Source of the DNA: a virus
DNA: 25,857 bases
Direction: 5' to 3' (one strand)
IMG/VR virus record: IMGVR_UViG_3300030109_003902
Location: 1-25,857 of that record
Shown: one piece after another, positions 1 through 9,100 of the stretch
How positions within the stretch are numbered: the stretch's first letter is position 1
Layout of the letters: every line of letters begins with the position of its first letter
The notes under the pieces: model-generated
Seen by the model: the letters and a program-made list of their open reading frames with translations, nothing else
What the model was told of the DNA's origin: nothing
The model's database searches: none
Program-made: the position numbers and the translations under genes

Positions 1-162
1 TCTGCGTTAGGAATGGGCGTGAGCATGAACCAGAAGAGCGAGGTGAACTATATTCCAGAAAAAACGTCCTTCTTGGTCAGTTCAATGTTTAGCGCGGGCG
101 CGATTGCCATCGATGATGGTTCGTCCGGCGGCATTGTCAAAATAACCTGCAGAGAGGCTTAG
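1..162 (+). CDS. Probable major capsid protein, C-terminal end (partial)
   Basis: An open frame enters from the left edge and stops with TAG at 160-162, giving the last 53 residues of a protein. The tail contains the motif PEKTSFLVSSMFSAGAIAID followed by a short beta-like end (GGIVKITCRE). From memory this resembles the C-terminus of major capsid proteins of marine T7-like podoviruses. The place, directly before a small virion protein and the tail adaptor and nozzle genes, is where T7-like phages keep their capsid gene. The 5' end is outside the window, so the fold cannot be checked. A different head protein is possible. Confidence 0.55.
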   Translation, partial: SALGMGVSMNQKSEVNYIPEKTSFLVSSMFSAGAIAIDDGSSGGIVKITCREA

Positions 163-164
163 AT

Positions 165-449
165 ATGGCTTTTGCAAGATCAGGATTCGGGAGCTACGGC
201 GGGCAGTCAACGCGTGGCTCTTTACCTCAACTCTTCATCTACACCAGCACGGATGCTCACACCGCCATTGACGCGGCGGGGTACTTCAATGACGTATCCG
301 ACGAGGTGGACGTTGGAGACATGATAATCGTACACGGCGCTACCGGCGGAACCAGAACAGTTACGATGCACATTGTTGTCAGTAACGCTTCTGGCGTTGT
401 CGATGTGTCTGACGGCACAACCATCGGGGCGGTAAGCGACTCCGACTAG
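165..449 (+). CDS. Small accessory virion protein, possible capsid decoration protein
   Basis: Encodes 94 residues. The ATG lies three bases after the capsid stop and is preceded by a purine-rich AGAGAGG site. The N-terminus (FGSYGGQST) is followed by a compact beta-type sequence with DAAGYFNDVSDEVDVGDMI and a repeat-like ending of Val-Asp-Val-Ser and Ile-Gly-Ala-Val. I recognise this as a small protein often found directly after the capsid gene in marine podoviruses and prophages, but I know of no proven function. Decoration or head completion is inferred from position and size only. A strong terminator follows it, so capsid and this protein probably form the end of one transcript. Confidence 0.6.
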   Translation: MAFARSGFGSYGGQSTRGSLPQLFIYTSTDAHTAIDAAGYFNDVSDEVDVGDMIIVHGATGGTRTVTMHIVVSNASGVVDVSDGTTIGAVSDSD

Positions 450-456
450 CATTTTC

Positions 457-491
457 GCGGGGGGCTTTCGGGCTCCCCGCACTCTTTTTTT
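457..491 (+). terminator. Rho-independent terminator after the capsid cluster
   Basis: A 9-bp stem (one G-U pair) is formed by 457-465 and 472-480 with a six-base TTTCGG loop. The outer arms are GCGGGG and CCCCGC. A run of seven T follows at 485-491. It lies between the small virion gene and the tail adaptor gene, so it probably lowers read-through from the highly expressed capsid genes into the tail genes. Confidence 0.85.
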
Positions 492-501
492 GGGGGCGCT
501 A

Positions 502-1125
502 ATGGCGACCGGCGACACCAAGCTATCCATTTGCAGCGATGCACTAATCATGCTGGGGGCAAGCCCCCTCTCTTCATTTTCAGAAGGTTCGGACGCAGCA
601 CAGATTTGCGACCGGCTCTACGACGACATTAAATCCACATTAACAGTTATGTACCCCTGGGGCTTTTCGCAGAAAAAAACCCAGTTGGCACGTTTATCTG
701 ACGCGCCGGCCAGTGAGTGGGAATACGCATATGCGCTACCAGCCGACAATATCGGGTCCGGTGTAGTTGCGCTTTTTACCAGCAGCGCGGCAGGCTCTCG
801 GCCTGTGGCTGATGGTTGGGAAATTTACGAACGTAACGTGCTTACAAATCACACTGAGGTGCATGTTGACTACCAATTTGACGTAAGCGAAGGCGTGATG
901 CCCTCTTACTTTGTGCAGCTTTTGAAATACTGGATGGCGTGGCACATTGCTGAAACGGTCACTGATCAGATTAGCAAGGCACAATATTATCAGCTGCAGG
1001 CCTGCGGCAATCCGAGCGAAAATATGCGCGGTGGTATGTTCCGCGTGTGCTGTCAAATTGACGGCGGGGCAAAGCCGCCACAAACGATTGAAGATTTTGA
1101 CCTGATAAGTACGAGGCTTTCGTGA
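502..1125 (+). CDS. Tail adaptor / tail tubular protein A-like (T7 gp11-like)
   Basis: Encodes 207 residues, close to the 196 of T7 gp11. The ATG at 502 is chosen because the longer frame back to 490 runs into the terminator T-tract and adds only a few residues. The sequence has the features of the gp11 adaptor family: an N-terminal helical part beginning SICSDALIMLGASPLSSF, a YPWGF motif, a YALPAD motif, and a C-terminal helical segment with YFVQLLKYWMAWHIAETVTD. The protein would form the ring joining the portal to the tail nozzle. Its stop overlaps the GTG of the nozzle gene by four bases (GTGA), the usual arrangement for gp11 and gp12. Confidence 0.8.
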   Translation: MATGDTKLSICSDALIMLGASPLSSFSEGSDAAQICDRLYDDIKSTLTVMYPWGFSQKKTQLARLSDAPASEWEYAYALPADNIGSGVVALFTSSAAGSRPVADGWEIYERNVLTNHTEVHVDYQFDVSEGVMPSYFVQLLKYWMAWHIAETVTDQISKAQYYQLQACGNPSENMRGGMFRVCCQIDGGAKPPQTIEDFDLISTRLS

Positions 1126-3326
1126 GCCGGGTCGTTAGAATACAGACAAATTTTTCGAGCGGAGAAATAGATCCATTGCTGCGGTCGCGCATTGATTTGC
1201 AGCAATATTATAACGCCCTCGAAACGGCTGATAATGTGTTCTGCCTTCCTCAAGGCGGGGTGAAGCGGAGGGACGGATTAAAGTTTGTGTATCAGCTGCC
1301 GAGCGCCGCTAGCCCGCAGTCTGGTGTGCGTACAATCCCTTTCGAGTTCAGCGCGTCCGACTCTTATATGTTTGTGCTGACGGCAGGCCGAATATATGTG
1401 TTTCGGAATCAGGCTTTGGTTACAAACATCAACGGGACCGGAAACGACTTCATAGCGGCAACTTCAATCACCGGCGCTATGTTGAGCAAAATTCGTTATG
1501 CACAGTCTGCCGACACCATGATCCTGGTGCATGAGGATCTACCGCCGCAAAAAATTGTGCGCGGAACGGACCACGATAAATGGACAATCTCAACGCTCAG
1601 TTTTACCAATCCGCCTAAACATGCGTTCACGCTGAACACAACAAATCCGGCGGCAGACATTACCCCGGACGCAGCGGTGAACACGATCAAGGTTACAGCC
1701 AGCGCGTCAATCTTCCACAGCGGCGAAACAAACACCGCGCAGGCCGGCGCGTCTGCGACAATTACACTTCACTCGGGCGCAAGCGCCACAAATGACATTT
1801 ACAATGGCTCGACCATACGCATAACCGGCGGAACCGGCAGCGGGCAAAAGCGCATCATTAGCGACTATGTGGGCTCGAGCAAAGTGGCCACGGTGAGCGT
1901 TGCCTGGGCGACCCAGCCGGATGCGACCAGCACCTTCACAGTCGATAGCCACGTTGGGCAATACATCAATGTAAACGACAGCTTTGGGCGTTTGCGAATT
2001 ATCGCAGTTGACAGCGCAACCGTTGTTAGGTGTTTTGCTGAAATCGGTTTGTTTGATACCACCGCCGTTACCAATGGCAACTGGGAGCTTGAACTCGGCT
2101 ATGAAGACGCCTGGAGCAGCGACCGGGGCTACCCAGTAAGCACCACCTTTCACGAGGGCAGGCTGTTTTTCGCGGGCAGCAAAGGATTGCCCACAACATT
2201 TTGGGGCTCTGTAGTAAACAACTTTTTCGATTTTGAGCTTGGCGAAGGGTTAGACGACCAGGCGCTGATCGCGTCGATCACTACCGCTAGCCTTAATCAA
2301 ATTGTTGATATTTTCGCCGGTCGTGACTTGCAGATTTTCACCACTGCAGGCGAGTTCTTCATTCCGCAATCAGCGCTTGACCCAATCACGCCATCAAATC
2401 TTGCGGTAAAATCGGGAACTCGTAACGGCACAAAATCCGGCGTCCCTGTAGTTGGTCTAGATTCCGGCACAATATATGTGCAGCGCCTTGGTAAGACATT
2501 AAATGAAATGGTGTTTACGGACGCGGAACTTAGTTACACAACCGCAGCTGTTTCCATGCTGAGTGGTCATTTATTAAAAACGCCAATTGATATGGCAATC
2601 CGCCGCGCAACAAGTACGGAAGAAGCCGACAGACTATTCATCGTCAACGGCGGCGATGGCACAATGACATGCTTTAGTTTGTTGCGGTCGCAGCAAGTTG
2701 TGGCGCCAAGCAGCCTAACAACGACCGGGCAATTTCAATCCGTTGGTGTCGACGTTGATACAGTCTACACGGTGGTCAAGCGAACCGTTAATAGCGCTGA
2801 TGTGTACTATGTCGAGGTCTTTGACAACACGCTGCACACCGACAGTGCCGTCTATTCAGCGTCTGTCGCCTCAACGGGCGCAGCAACGCACCTCGAGGGT
2901 GTAGCCGTCGATGTAATCGTTGATGGCAATGTACAATCTCAAAAAACCGTTGCTAGCGGATCGATCACATTTGATCGTGCGTCGGCTAGCAATTTTGAAA
3001 TCGGTATTCCTTTTGAGATTACTGTCAAGACAATGCCCTGTGAGCCGCGCCTGGCGTCTGGAAATTTAAAGGGTTTCAAGAAACGGATCCTCGAGGTCAA
3101 CGCGGAAGTATTTCAGAGCCAGGCGATGAGCGTCAATGGTCAGCTAGTAGCGTTCAGACAGTTTGGCGAGGATGTGCTGGATAGTTCTGTATCAAAATTT
3201 ACCGGGGTGAAAAAGGTCGGGCCGTTACTTGGCTTTACCGATGAGGGCGCAATAACGGTGGGCCAGACTGTGCCCCTCGATCTAACGCTGCTGGCCCTGG
3301 ATTATAAAGTGAGTGTAGGCCAATGA
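1122..3326 (+). CDS. Tail nozzle / tail tubular protein B-like (T7 gp12-like)
   Basis: Encodes 734 residues; T7 gp12 has 794. It starts with GTG overlapping the stop of the adaptor gene. The N-terminus (QTNFSSGEIDPLLRSRIDLQQYYNALETADNVF followed by GGVKRRDGL, here given in two parts) is the hallmark of this family. The rest is a long beta-rich protein, with YEDAWSSDRGYPVSTTFHEG and the downstream RLFFAGSKGLPTTFWGS segment also typical. It would form the distal tail tube of the short podovirus tail. Around residues 190-260 lies a Ser/Thr/Ala-rich insertion with beta-repeat character. Expression is probably coupled to both neighbours, since both ends overlap (the 3' end through ATGA). Confidence 0.85.
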   Translation: MSRVVRIQTNFSSGEIDPLLRSRIDLQQYYNALETADNVFCLPQGGVKRRDGLKFVYQLPSAASPQSGVRTIPFEFSASDSYMFVLTAGRIYVFRNQALVTNINGTGNDFIAATSITGAMLSKIRYAQSADTMILVHEDLPPQKIVRGTDHDKWTISTLSFTNPPKHAFTLNTTNPAADITPDAAVNTIKVTASASIFHSGETNTAQAGASATITLHSGASATNDIYNGSTIRITGGTGSGQKRIISDYVGSSKVATVSVAWATQPDATSTFTVDSHVGQYINVNDSFGRLRIIAVDSATVVRCFAEIGLFDTTAVTNGNWELELGYEDAWSSDRGYPVSTTFHEGRLFFAGSKGLPTTFWGSVVNNFFDFELGEGLDDQALIASITTASLNQIVDIFAGRDLQIFTTAGEFFIPQSALDPITPSNLAVKSGTRNGTKSGVPVVGLDSGTIYVQRLGKTLNEMVFTDAELSYTTAAVSMLSGHLLKTPIDMAIRRATSTEEADRLFIVNGGDGTMTCFSLLRSQQVVAPSSLTTTGQFQSVGVDVDTVYTVVKRTVNSADVYYVEVFDNTLHTDSAVYSASVASTGAATHLEGVAVDVIVDGNVQSQKTVASGSITFDRASASNFEIGIPFEITVKTMPCEPRLASGNLKGFKKRILEVNAEVFQSQAMSVNGQLVAFRQFGEDVLDSSVSKFTGVKKVGPLLGFTDEGAITVGQTVPLDLTLLALDYKVSVGQ

Positions 3327-3928
3327 GTGGATTAGAGACATCAACCATACTTATGCTTGTTGGCGCTGGAAGCACGGCGGCGGGCGCTGCCAGCACAATA
3401 CGGGCCGGGCATCTTCAATCCGCCATGTACGGCGCCCAAGCTGACCAAACCCGCGCACAAGGGCGGTCCCAGGTTCTTAAAGCCCGGCAAGAGGCTTTGC
3501 AGCACCGGGAAAAGGGCCTGCAAGTGCTTGACCAGATGCGGCGAACCGGAGCCACAATCAATGCCCGTGGCGCAGCAAATGCCATAAATCCGTTTGCCGG
3601 ATCCACTGGCAATCTAATGACCGTCAACCTCAAGGAAGGCTTTGAGGACTTCTCGACGACAAAAACCAACCGTCTGATCGCCGAGGATAATATGGTGATT
3701 ATGCAGAAGTCTGCAGAGCGCCAGGCCTCTATCTACGGACTAGCCGCAGGACAGGCAAAGTCTAGCGCGTATGCGTCGGCATTCATGCAAATCGCGCAAA
3801 GCGCAGCCATGATGGGCATGAGCGGTTTCGGTGGCGCAAATTCGTTAGCCGGACCCACGACAGGCGTACCAGGCGTACCAGTAAGCACCGGCCAGGGCGG
3901 CTATACCCCCACTTCGGCGGTAATTTAA
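3323..3928 (+). CDS. Internal virion protein B-like (T7 gp14 position equivalent)
   Basis: Encodes 201 residues; T7 gp14 has 196. It overlaps the nozzle gene by ATGA. The N-terminus carries a small-residue hydrophobic stretch (LMLVGAGSTAAGAASTI, about residues 10-26). A long Gln/Arg/Ala-rich helical region follows (about 35-130), and the C-terminus is rich in Gly, Met and Pro. This matches the architecture of gp14-type ejection proteins, which form a pore in the host outer membrane at DNA entry. Assignment is from size, composition and order between nozzle and a gp15-like gene rather than a catalytic motif. Confidence 0.65.
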   Translation: MSGLETSTILMLVGAGSTAAGAASTIRAGHLQSAMYGAQADQTRAQGRSQVLKARQEALQHREKGLQVLDQMRRTGATINARGAANAINPFAGSTGNLMTVNLKEGFEDFSTTKTNRLIAEDNMVIMQKSAERQASIYGLAAGQAKSSAYASAFMQIAQSAAMMGMSGFGGANSLAGPTTGVPGVPVSTGQGGYTPTSAVI

Positions 3929-6115
3929 ATGGCTATTTATCCAACATACAAGCGGCAGCTAATTACGAATGCCAACATTGCTGCGCCTTCCAATATTGAT
4001 TTTGCCGCAACGCGAGAAGCAATCCGAGGGGCAAACCAAACCAAGGAGGCAGCGGCCCGCGTCACGAATTTTGCATTACGCAAATACGATGAATCAATGC
4101 AGTTTGCCGGCGCTCAAGCTGGCGCCGAAGCCCCGCAAGAAACTTTAAAATCAATGCGCGGCAGTACGCCTATAACAACTTTCGATAGGGCTGCGTATGC
4201 TTCGGCGGTCCAGGTTGGTTCTGTGCAGATTGAGGCAGAAGCCCGGGAAACATTTACCAAGCTGCATTTAGACGCAAAGAAAAACAAGACTCCGCCGGAT
4301 GTTTTGCAAAGTCAAATACAATCCGTAATTGATGGCTATGGTAGCTCATTAAATGACCTAGACCCTTTAGCAGCTGAAAAGCTACAAGCGAGACTTTCCG
4401 GTTTAGGTCGCGGCATATTTTTAGACCGCAGCGACGACTATCTAAAAGAACAGCAAAAAATATTAGACGGCAAAGCGGTGAGTTTGCTTGACAGTTACGT
4501 CGAACAAGCGGCCAGACTAGGATCCGGCAATTCGGCAACTAAAGAAAAAGACCATACGAAGCTGCGAGAAGATCTAACCGAAAACTTAAAATTGTTTGGC
4601 ACTGATCCGGTCAAAATACAAAGGAGCCTTATACAACTTAGTGACTCTTTTTATAAATCCCGTGTGTTTAACAACATGGAACGCGCTCAAGAAAAAGGAA
4701 CGCTACCGCAGTATTTAAAAAAGTTTAAAGCTGATGCTCGTAAAGGCGCAGGCCTGGCTAAAGGATTAACCACAAATCAAATTCAATCACATATTAGAAG
4801 CGTCAACGTTAGAATAAATAACGAAGGAGTTTTGCAACGTAGAGCCGCCGCAAACTTGAAAAAAGAACTGACGGCAGCGGAAAACATTTTAGAGAAAGGC
4901 GGTAATGTTAGCGACAGCGATTTAGAACAACTGAGCAATGTTGCCAAAGGTTTGGGCGATGGGCAGCTTGTGAAAGCAGCTAAAGACTTGCAGGCATTGC
5001 AAGCGGCTGTCAAAGACATCACAAAGGACGGGCTTTCAGCGACAGATACTTATGCCAATATGTTAGAGGTAATAAGGAACAGAGATAAATTAGAAAATAA
5101 AACTACAGATCTATTTAACCTAAAACTTGAAAAATTATTGCGCCGATCCGCCACGGCAATAGAGCAAAAAATCCTTAAAGATCCTTTAGGGTTTTCGTAT
5201 GGGCAAAAGGGCCAATTGCCCCCGCGTGTAGATGTTTTTGATGTAGACTCACTAAAGGAGCATTTTGCAGAAGTTGCGGAAATACAACTTTTCAATGGTG
5301 TGCCTGTGACGCATGTAGGCAAGCAGTTAGCGGATAGCCTCAAGCCGTTATTCGCTAGTCAAAATTTAAATGATCTCGAAGGCCAAACCCAAGTATTGCA
5401 AAACATTGCGACGGCGGTTGGCCCTCAACAAGCCAGCAATGTTTTTAAACATTTAGACATTGGGCCAGATTCACGCGAACTATCAAATGTAACCGTTTTA
5501 GGCAATGTAGACCTCACAAGAGAATATTTAATCGGTCGTTTTGCATTCAAAGAAGGGGCGCGACTTGATGAAATCGCAGAGAAAAAGCAAGATTTTGATT
5601 TAGGGTTTGGCAAAGCATTTAGCAAACGCCCCGCAGATGCTGCCGCTGTTTTTGAAGCATCAATGAAAATTGCAATTGCAAGAGGAGTGGCGCAAGAAAA
5701 TAGTATTTCTAAGTCAGACAAAATGTTGACAGATATACAACACGAACTTGTCGGCGGCTCGACAAATAACGGTGTAGAGTATGGCGGTTTTGTTGAGGCA
5801 GATAGTTCGCAAGGTGGGCAAGTTTTAATTTTACCGTCTACTATGAAACGCAACAAGGCGGCTTTAGAAGAAAGAATGGACAATCTGCAGCCCGAAGATA
5901 TTGGCTTGGCAGGGGCTGCGCCTATAGGTGATCCTGATGATTTGCCGGGCGTGTTTCCTATTTATGAGACAAGCACGGGGCCGAAGCCGATGCAGATCGA
6001 AGATGTCCGAGATGCTACTTTGATGCCGTATCTGGACGGCCGCTACTTTATAAAGGTTCGTGGTATCTCCGTAGTAAATAATCTCGGCGAGCCCTACGTT
6101 CTTGACCTCCGATGA
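3929..6115 (+). CDS. Internal virion protein C-like (T7 gp15 position equivalent)
   Basis: Encodes 728 residues; T7 gp15 has 747. The ATG directly follows the stop of the gp14-like gene. The protein is almost wholly alpha-helical by composition, with long charged heptad-like stretches (about residues 100-440) and no catalytic motif that I can see. The N-terminus (AIYPTYKRQLITNANI) contains a short polar motif. It is probably one of the core proteins ejected into the cell envelope with the genome. The coding sequence is visibly richer in A and T than the genes before it, and Lys and Asn codons are common. This may reflect composition demand or a different history. It overlaps the next gene by ATGA. 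Confidence 0.6.
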   Translation: MAIYPTYKRQLITNANIAAPSNIDFAATREAIRGANQTKEAAARVTNFALRKYDESMQFAGAQAGAEAPQETLKSMRGSTPITTFDRAAYASAVQVGSVQIEAEARETFTKLHLDAKKNKTPPDVLQSQIQSVIDGYGSSLNDLDPLAAEKLQARLSGLGRGIFLDRSDDYLKEQQKILDGKAVSLLDSYVEQAARLGSGNSATKEKDHTKLREDLTENLKLFGTDPVKIQRSLIQLSDSFYKSRVFNNMERAQEKGTLPQYLKKFKADARKGAGLAKGLTTNQIQSHIRSVNVRINNEGVLQRRAAANLKKELTAAENILEKGGNVSDSDLEQLSNVAKGLGDGQLVKAAKDLQALQAAVKDITKDGLSATDTYANMLEVIRNRDKLENKTTDLFNLKLEKLLRRSATAIEQKILKDPLGFSYGQKGQLPPRVDVFDVDSLKEHFAEVAEIQLFNGVPVTHVGKQLADSLKPLFASQNLNDLEGQTQVLQNIATAVGPQQASNVFKHLDIGPDSRELSNVTVLGNVDLTREYLIGRFAFKEGARLDEIAEKKQDFDLGFGKAFSKRPADAAAVFEASMKIAIARGVAQENSISKSDKMLTDIQHELVGGSTNNGVEYGGFVEADSSQGGQVLILPSTMKRNKAALEERMDNLQPEDIGLAGAAPIGDPDDLPGVFPIYETSTGPKPMQIEDVRDATLMPYLDGRYFIKVRGISVVNNLGEPYVLDLR

Positions 6116-9100
6116 CAATTTTAGCGCCAGCCGAGGGCGACCTTGTAAGAACTGATTTTAGGCCTATCACTGGCCCAGAAACCGGCTTTCTCAAAAATTA
6201 TAGAGTAGCCCGTGAGCGCACGGCGCTGGCCGGGGGGCCGGGCATGGTTTTAGAAATATTGACCAGGCAAATAAACCCATTCGTAAAAGCCTATGAAGAG
6301 CGTACCGGCAAAAAGGTGCGGAGGGGCGTAAATAAAGAGCCGAAATTTGAAAGGGGTGAAGATGGCGTTTTTTACGTTTCAAACGAAAATTACGAGTATC
6401 AAGCCCTGCAAGATACGGTAATAGAATTGGGTAAAGAAGATCCGAATATGCTTACTTGGGAAGAGATTACCGAAAATATACCTAAAATGATGCGTGAGGC
6501 CGAGGCGCAATATTTCGACACCGTGGGCCGGCAAACAACTTTAGGCCTTATAGGAGAGATTTCGGGAGACGTTGTTGAAGACATTAACCAGCTAAAATAT
6601 GCTCCAGCAGAATTGGCGTTTTGGCTAATAGGAAAAAGAGCGGGCCCTGGTTTTAAACCATTAGTTAAAGCGGCAATGATGGACAGTGCTGCAGCGGCTA
6701 TGGCCGTTGGATCACGGCAGCCGGCAATAAAATATTTTAGAGAAAAACATGGCCTCGAATATACAACTGAGACAGCGTTAAAGAATGTTGGCGGTGCGGC
6801 GCTTGCAGCGTTTGGGTTGCGCGTCGGAGTGCAAGGAACGGCAAGAGGTGTGCGTCGGGTAGGTGGTGCAGCCACTGATGCCGGGATGCGGCGGTTTGCC
6901 CCGAGCGCAGCGTTTGGGCGCGAACTAAATAAGGCTATTAACGGCGCAGACATGGCAGCCGTTGATGAAGTTTTGCGGCGGGCAAGTTCTCGGGATTTGT
7001 TTAACATGCAAAAATCGCTTGAGGACTCGGGAGTACAGTTTACCCCAGAGATTAAAGGTGCAGCCCAGTTACTAGAGCGCGATGCCGATATTGTGGAAAG
7101 CAACCCATTTCGCGATGATCAAGACATTGCCGCTGTAGCAGAACACGAGCAAAGAATGGACGCTGCAATTGATGCACACCTCAATAATACCAATCAAGTT
7201 GATTTACCGCCTTCTTCGTTGCCCGTTAAAGAAACCGGCGTTCATCATTTCGATAATTTAAACGGCACGCTCCAGCGCATAGACCTAGACAAAGTCGAAG
7301 TTGACGCAAAGCTGTTTCAATTTAAAGAGGGCGGCGATGAGTTCGGTGTCACTGATCGCCTTGCTGGCGTGGAAAAATGGGATCCAATCAAGGCGGGCAC
7401 TGTAACAATTTACGAATTTATGAATGGGCGGCAGTTTATTGCCGATGGGCATCAGCGGTTGGGGCTAGCGAAAAGCATACGATCAAAGGACCCTGCCCAA
7501 GACGTAAACCTTTATGGCTTTGTTTTGCGAGAAGCTGATGGGATTTCGCCGGATCAAGCGCGGGCTATTGCGGCTATGACCAATATAGCACAGGGCACAG
7601 GCAGCTATCTCGACGCTGCAAAGGTGTTGCGCGTCAATCCCTCTGCAATATCCGAGCTACCACAACAATCGCAGCTAGTGCGAGTAGCGGGCGATTTAGT
7701 CGAATTAAGTGATGAGGCGTTTGGCTTAGTAGTTAATGACGTTGTAAAGCCTACCTATGCCGCGATTGTCGGACGCCTAGAAAAAGACGCCGCCAAGCAA
7801 ATGGCTATCATGCGCCTCATAGCAAAGACAGAGCCTGCAAACATTACTCAGGCCGAGGCCATAGTACGCCAGGCGCGAGATATAGAATTCACAAAAACGA
7901 CACAAGACTCGCTATTTGGCGAGGAGGTCATGTTGGAAAGTTTGTTTGCTGAACGGGCCAAGGTGCTTGATGAGGCATTGAAAATTTTGCAGCGCGATCA
8001 AAACACGTTTGCAAACCTTGTGCGGAACGAAAAGACCATTGCCGAGGGTGGCAACAAACTCGAAACCGAAAGCAACAAGCAAAGGGCAGAAACCAATGGC
8101 CAGGCGAAACAGATCATACAGACGCTCTCAAGCAGAACGGGAGCTATCTCGAGCGCTCTCAGCGCAGCGGCTAAACGATTTAAAGAAACCGGAAAAGCAG
8201 CGCCCGCCGCTCGGGACTTCGCTGAATTTGTCAGAGGAGGAATTGAACGCGGCGATTTCTCTAGGGTATCAGCTGAGCCACCAATCCGCACTTTCGAGCC
8301 TCCAGCGCAAAATGATCAGTTGGCAGCAGGGCCAGCAGCGGAACAAATAGACGCCTTTGCTACCCCTATTGGGCCAAAGGCCGATGCAGCTTTAGACCGC
8401 TTAGAGAATGAGTTTGTAGAAAGCATCACGGCGCAGTTAAGCGCTGACACAAATCGAGAGGTTGCAGCAGAGATCGCGCAAAAGAACGCGCAAAAGATTG
8501 TAGAGATGGGACCAGGCGCGAAGAAAAAGCGCTTAGTGCTAGCACAAGATCTAAGCGAGGCGGAGCTTGAAAACCTTGCTAGCATACTTCATTCGCGCCA
8601 GGCGTATGCGTCTATCGACGATATCATGGCCCGCAATGAAGCATTCAACGTCGAGCTAAATGCAGCGGTGCAGAAAGCCGCTGGCGAACATAAGGTTGAT
8701 TATTTCGCGGGGCCGCTTAAAACGCGAGATCGAGTTGAGGCAAAGATTAATGATAAATACGTCGGTGAATTAAATCGCATTTCCGACGCATCACGGGCAA
8801 CGATTGCGGTATCAACGCCAGACGAAGCCGACGCGTTTATTAAGTCACTTGCAAAAAAATATCACGTTGTTGATGAGGGATATCAAGCAGCCGGCACGAC
8901 TTCATATTTCGACAAAAAATTAATGGTGATCGATAAAGACGGCACTGTTGGCGAAGTAAAAATTATTGAACGCAATCTGTATGACGCAAGCACAATGCAA
9001 GGTGGGCATGGCCTTTATAAAATTGAGCGCGGCGATCTTGACACAGCCGCCATAATTGCAGAATTGCCGGATCCAGAAATGCGGGCGCGGCTTGAGCGTT

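Noticed and set aside
6399-7103. 234-codon minus-strand frame opposite the large ejection gene
   Set aside because: It is Ser/Ala/Pro-rich antisense of a well-supported coding frame.
8009-8350. 113-codon plus-strand frame inside the large ejection protein gene
   Set aside because: It lies wholly within a clear gene, has an Arg/Gln/Ser-rich shadow-type translation, and has no ribosome site or motif.
8690-9040. Functional stand-alone (p)ppGpp synthetase
   Set aside because: Only fold-level resemblance can be seen; the complete catalytic set is not evident, so only a RelA/SpoT-like domain is claimed.
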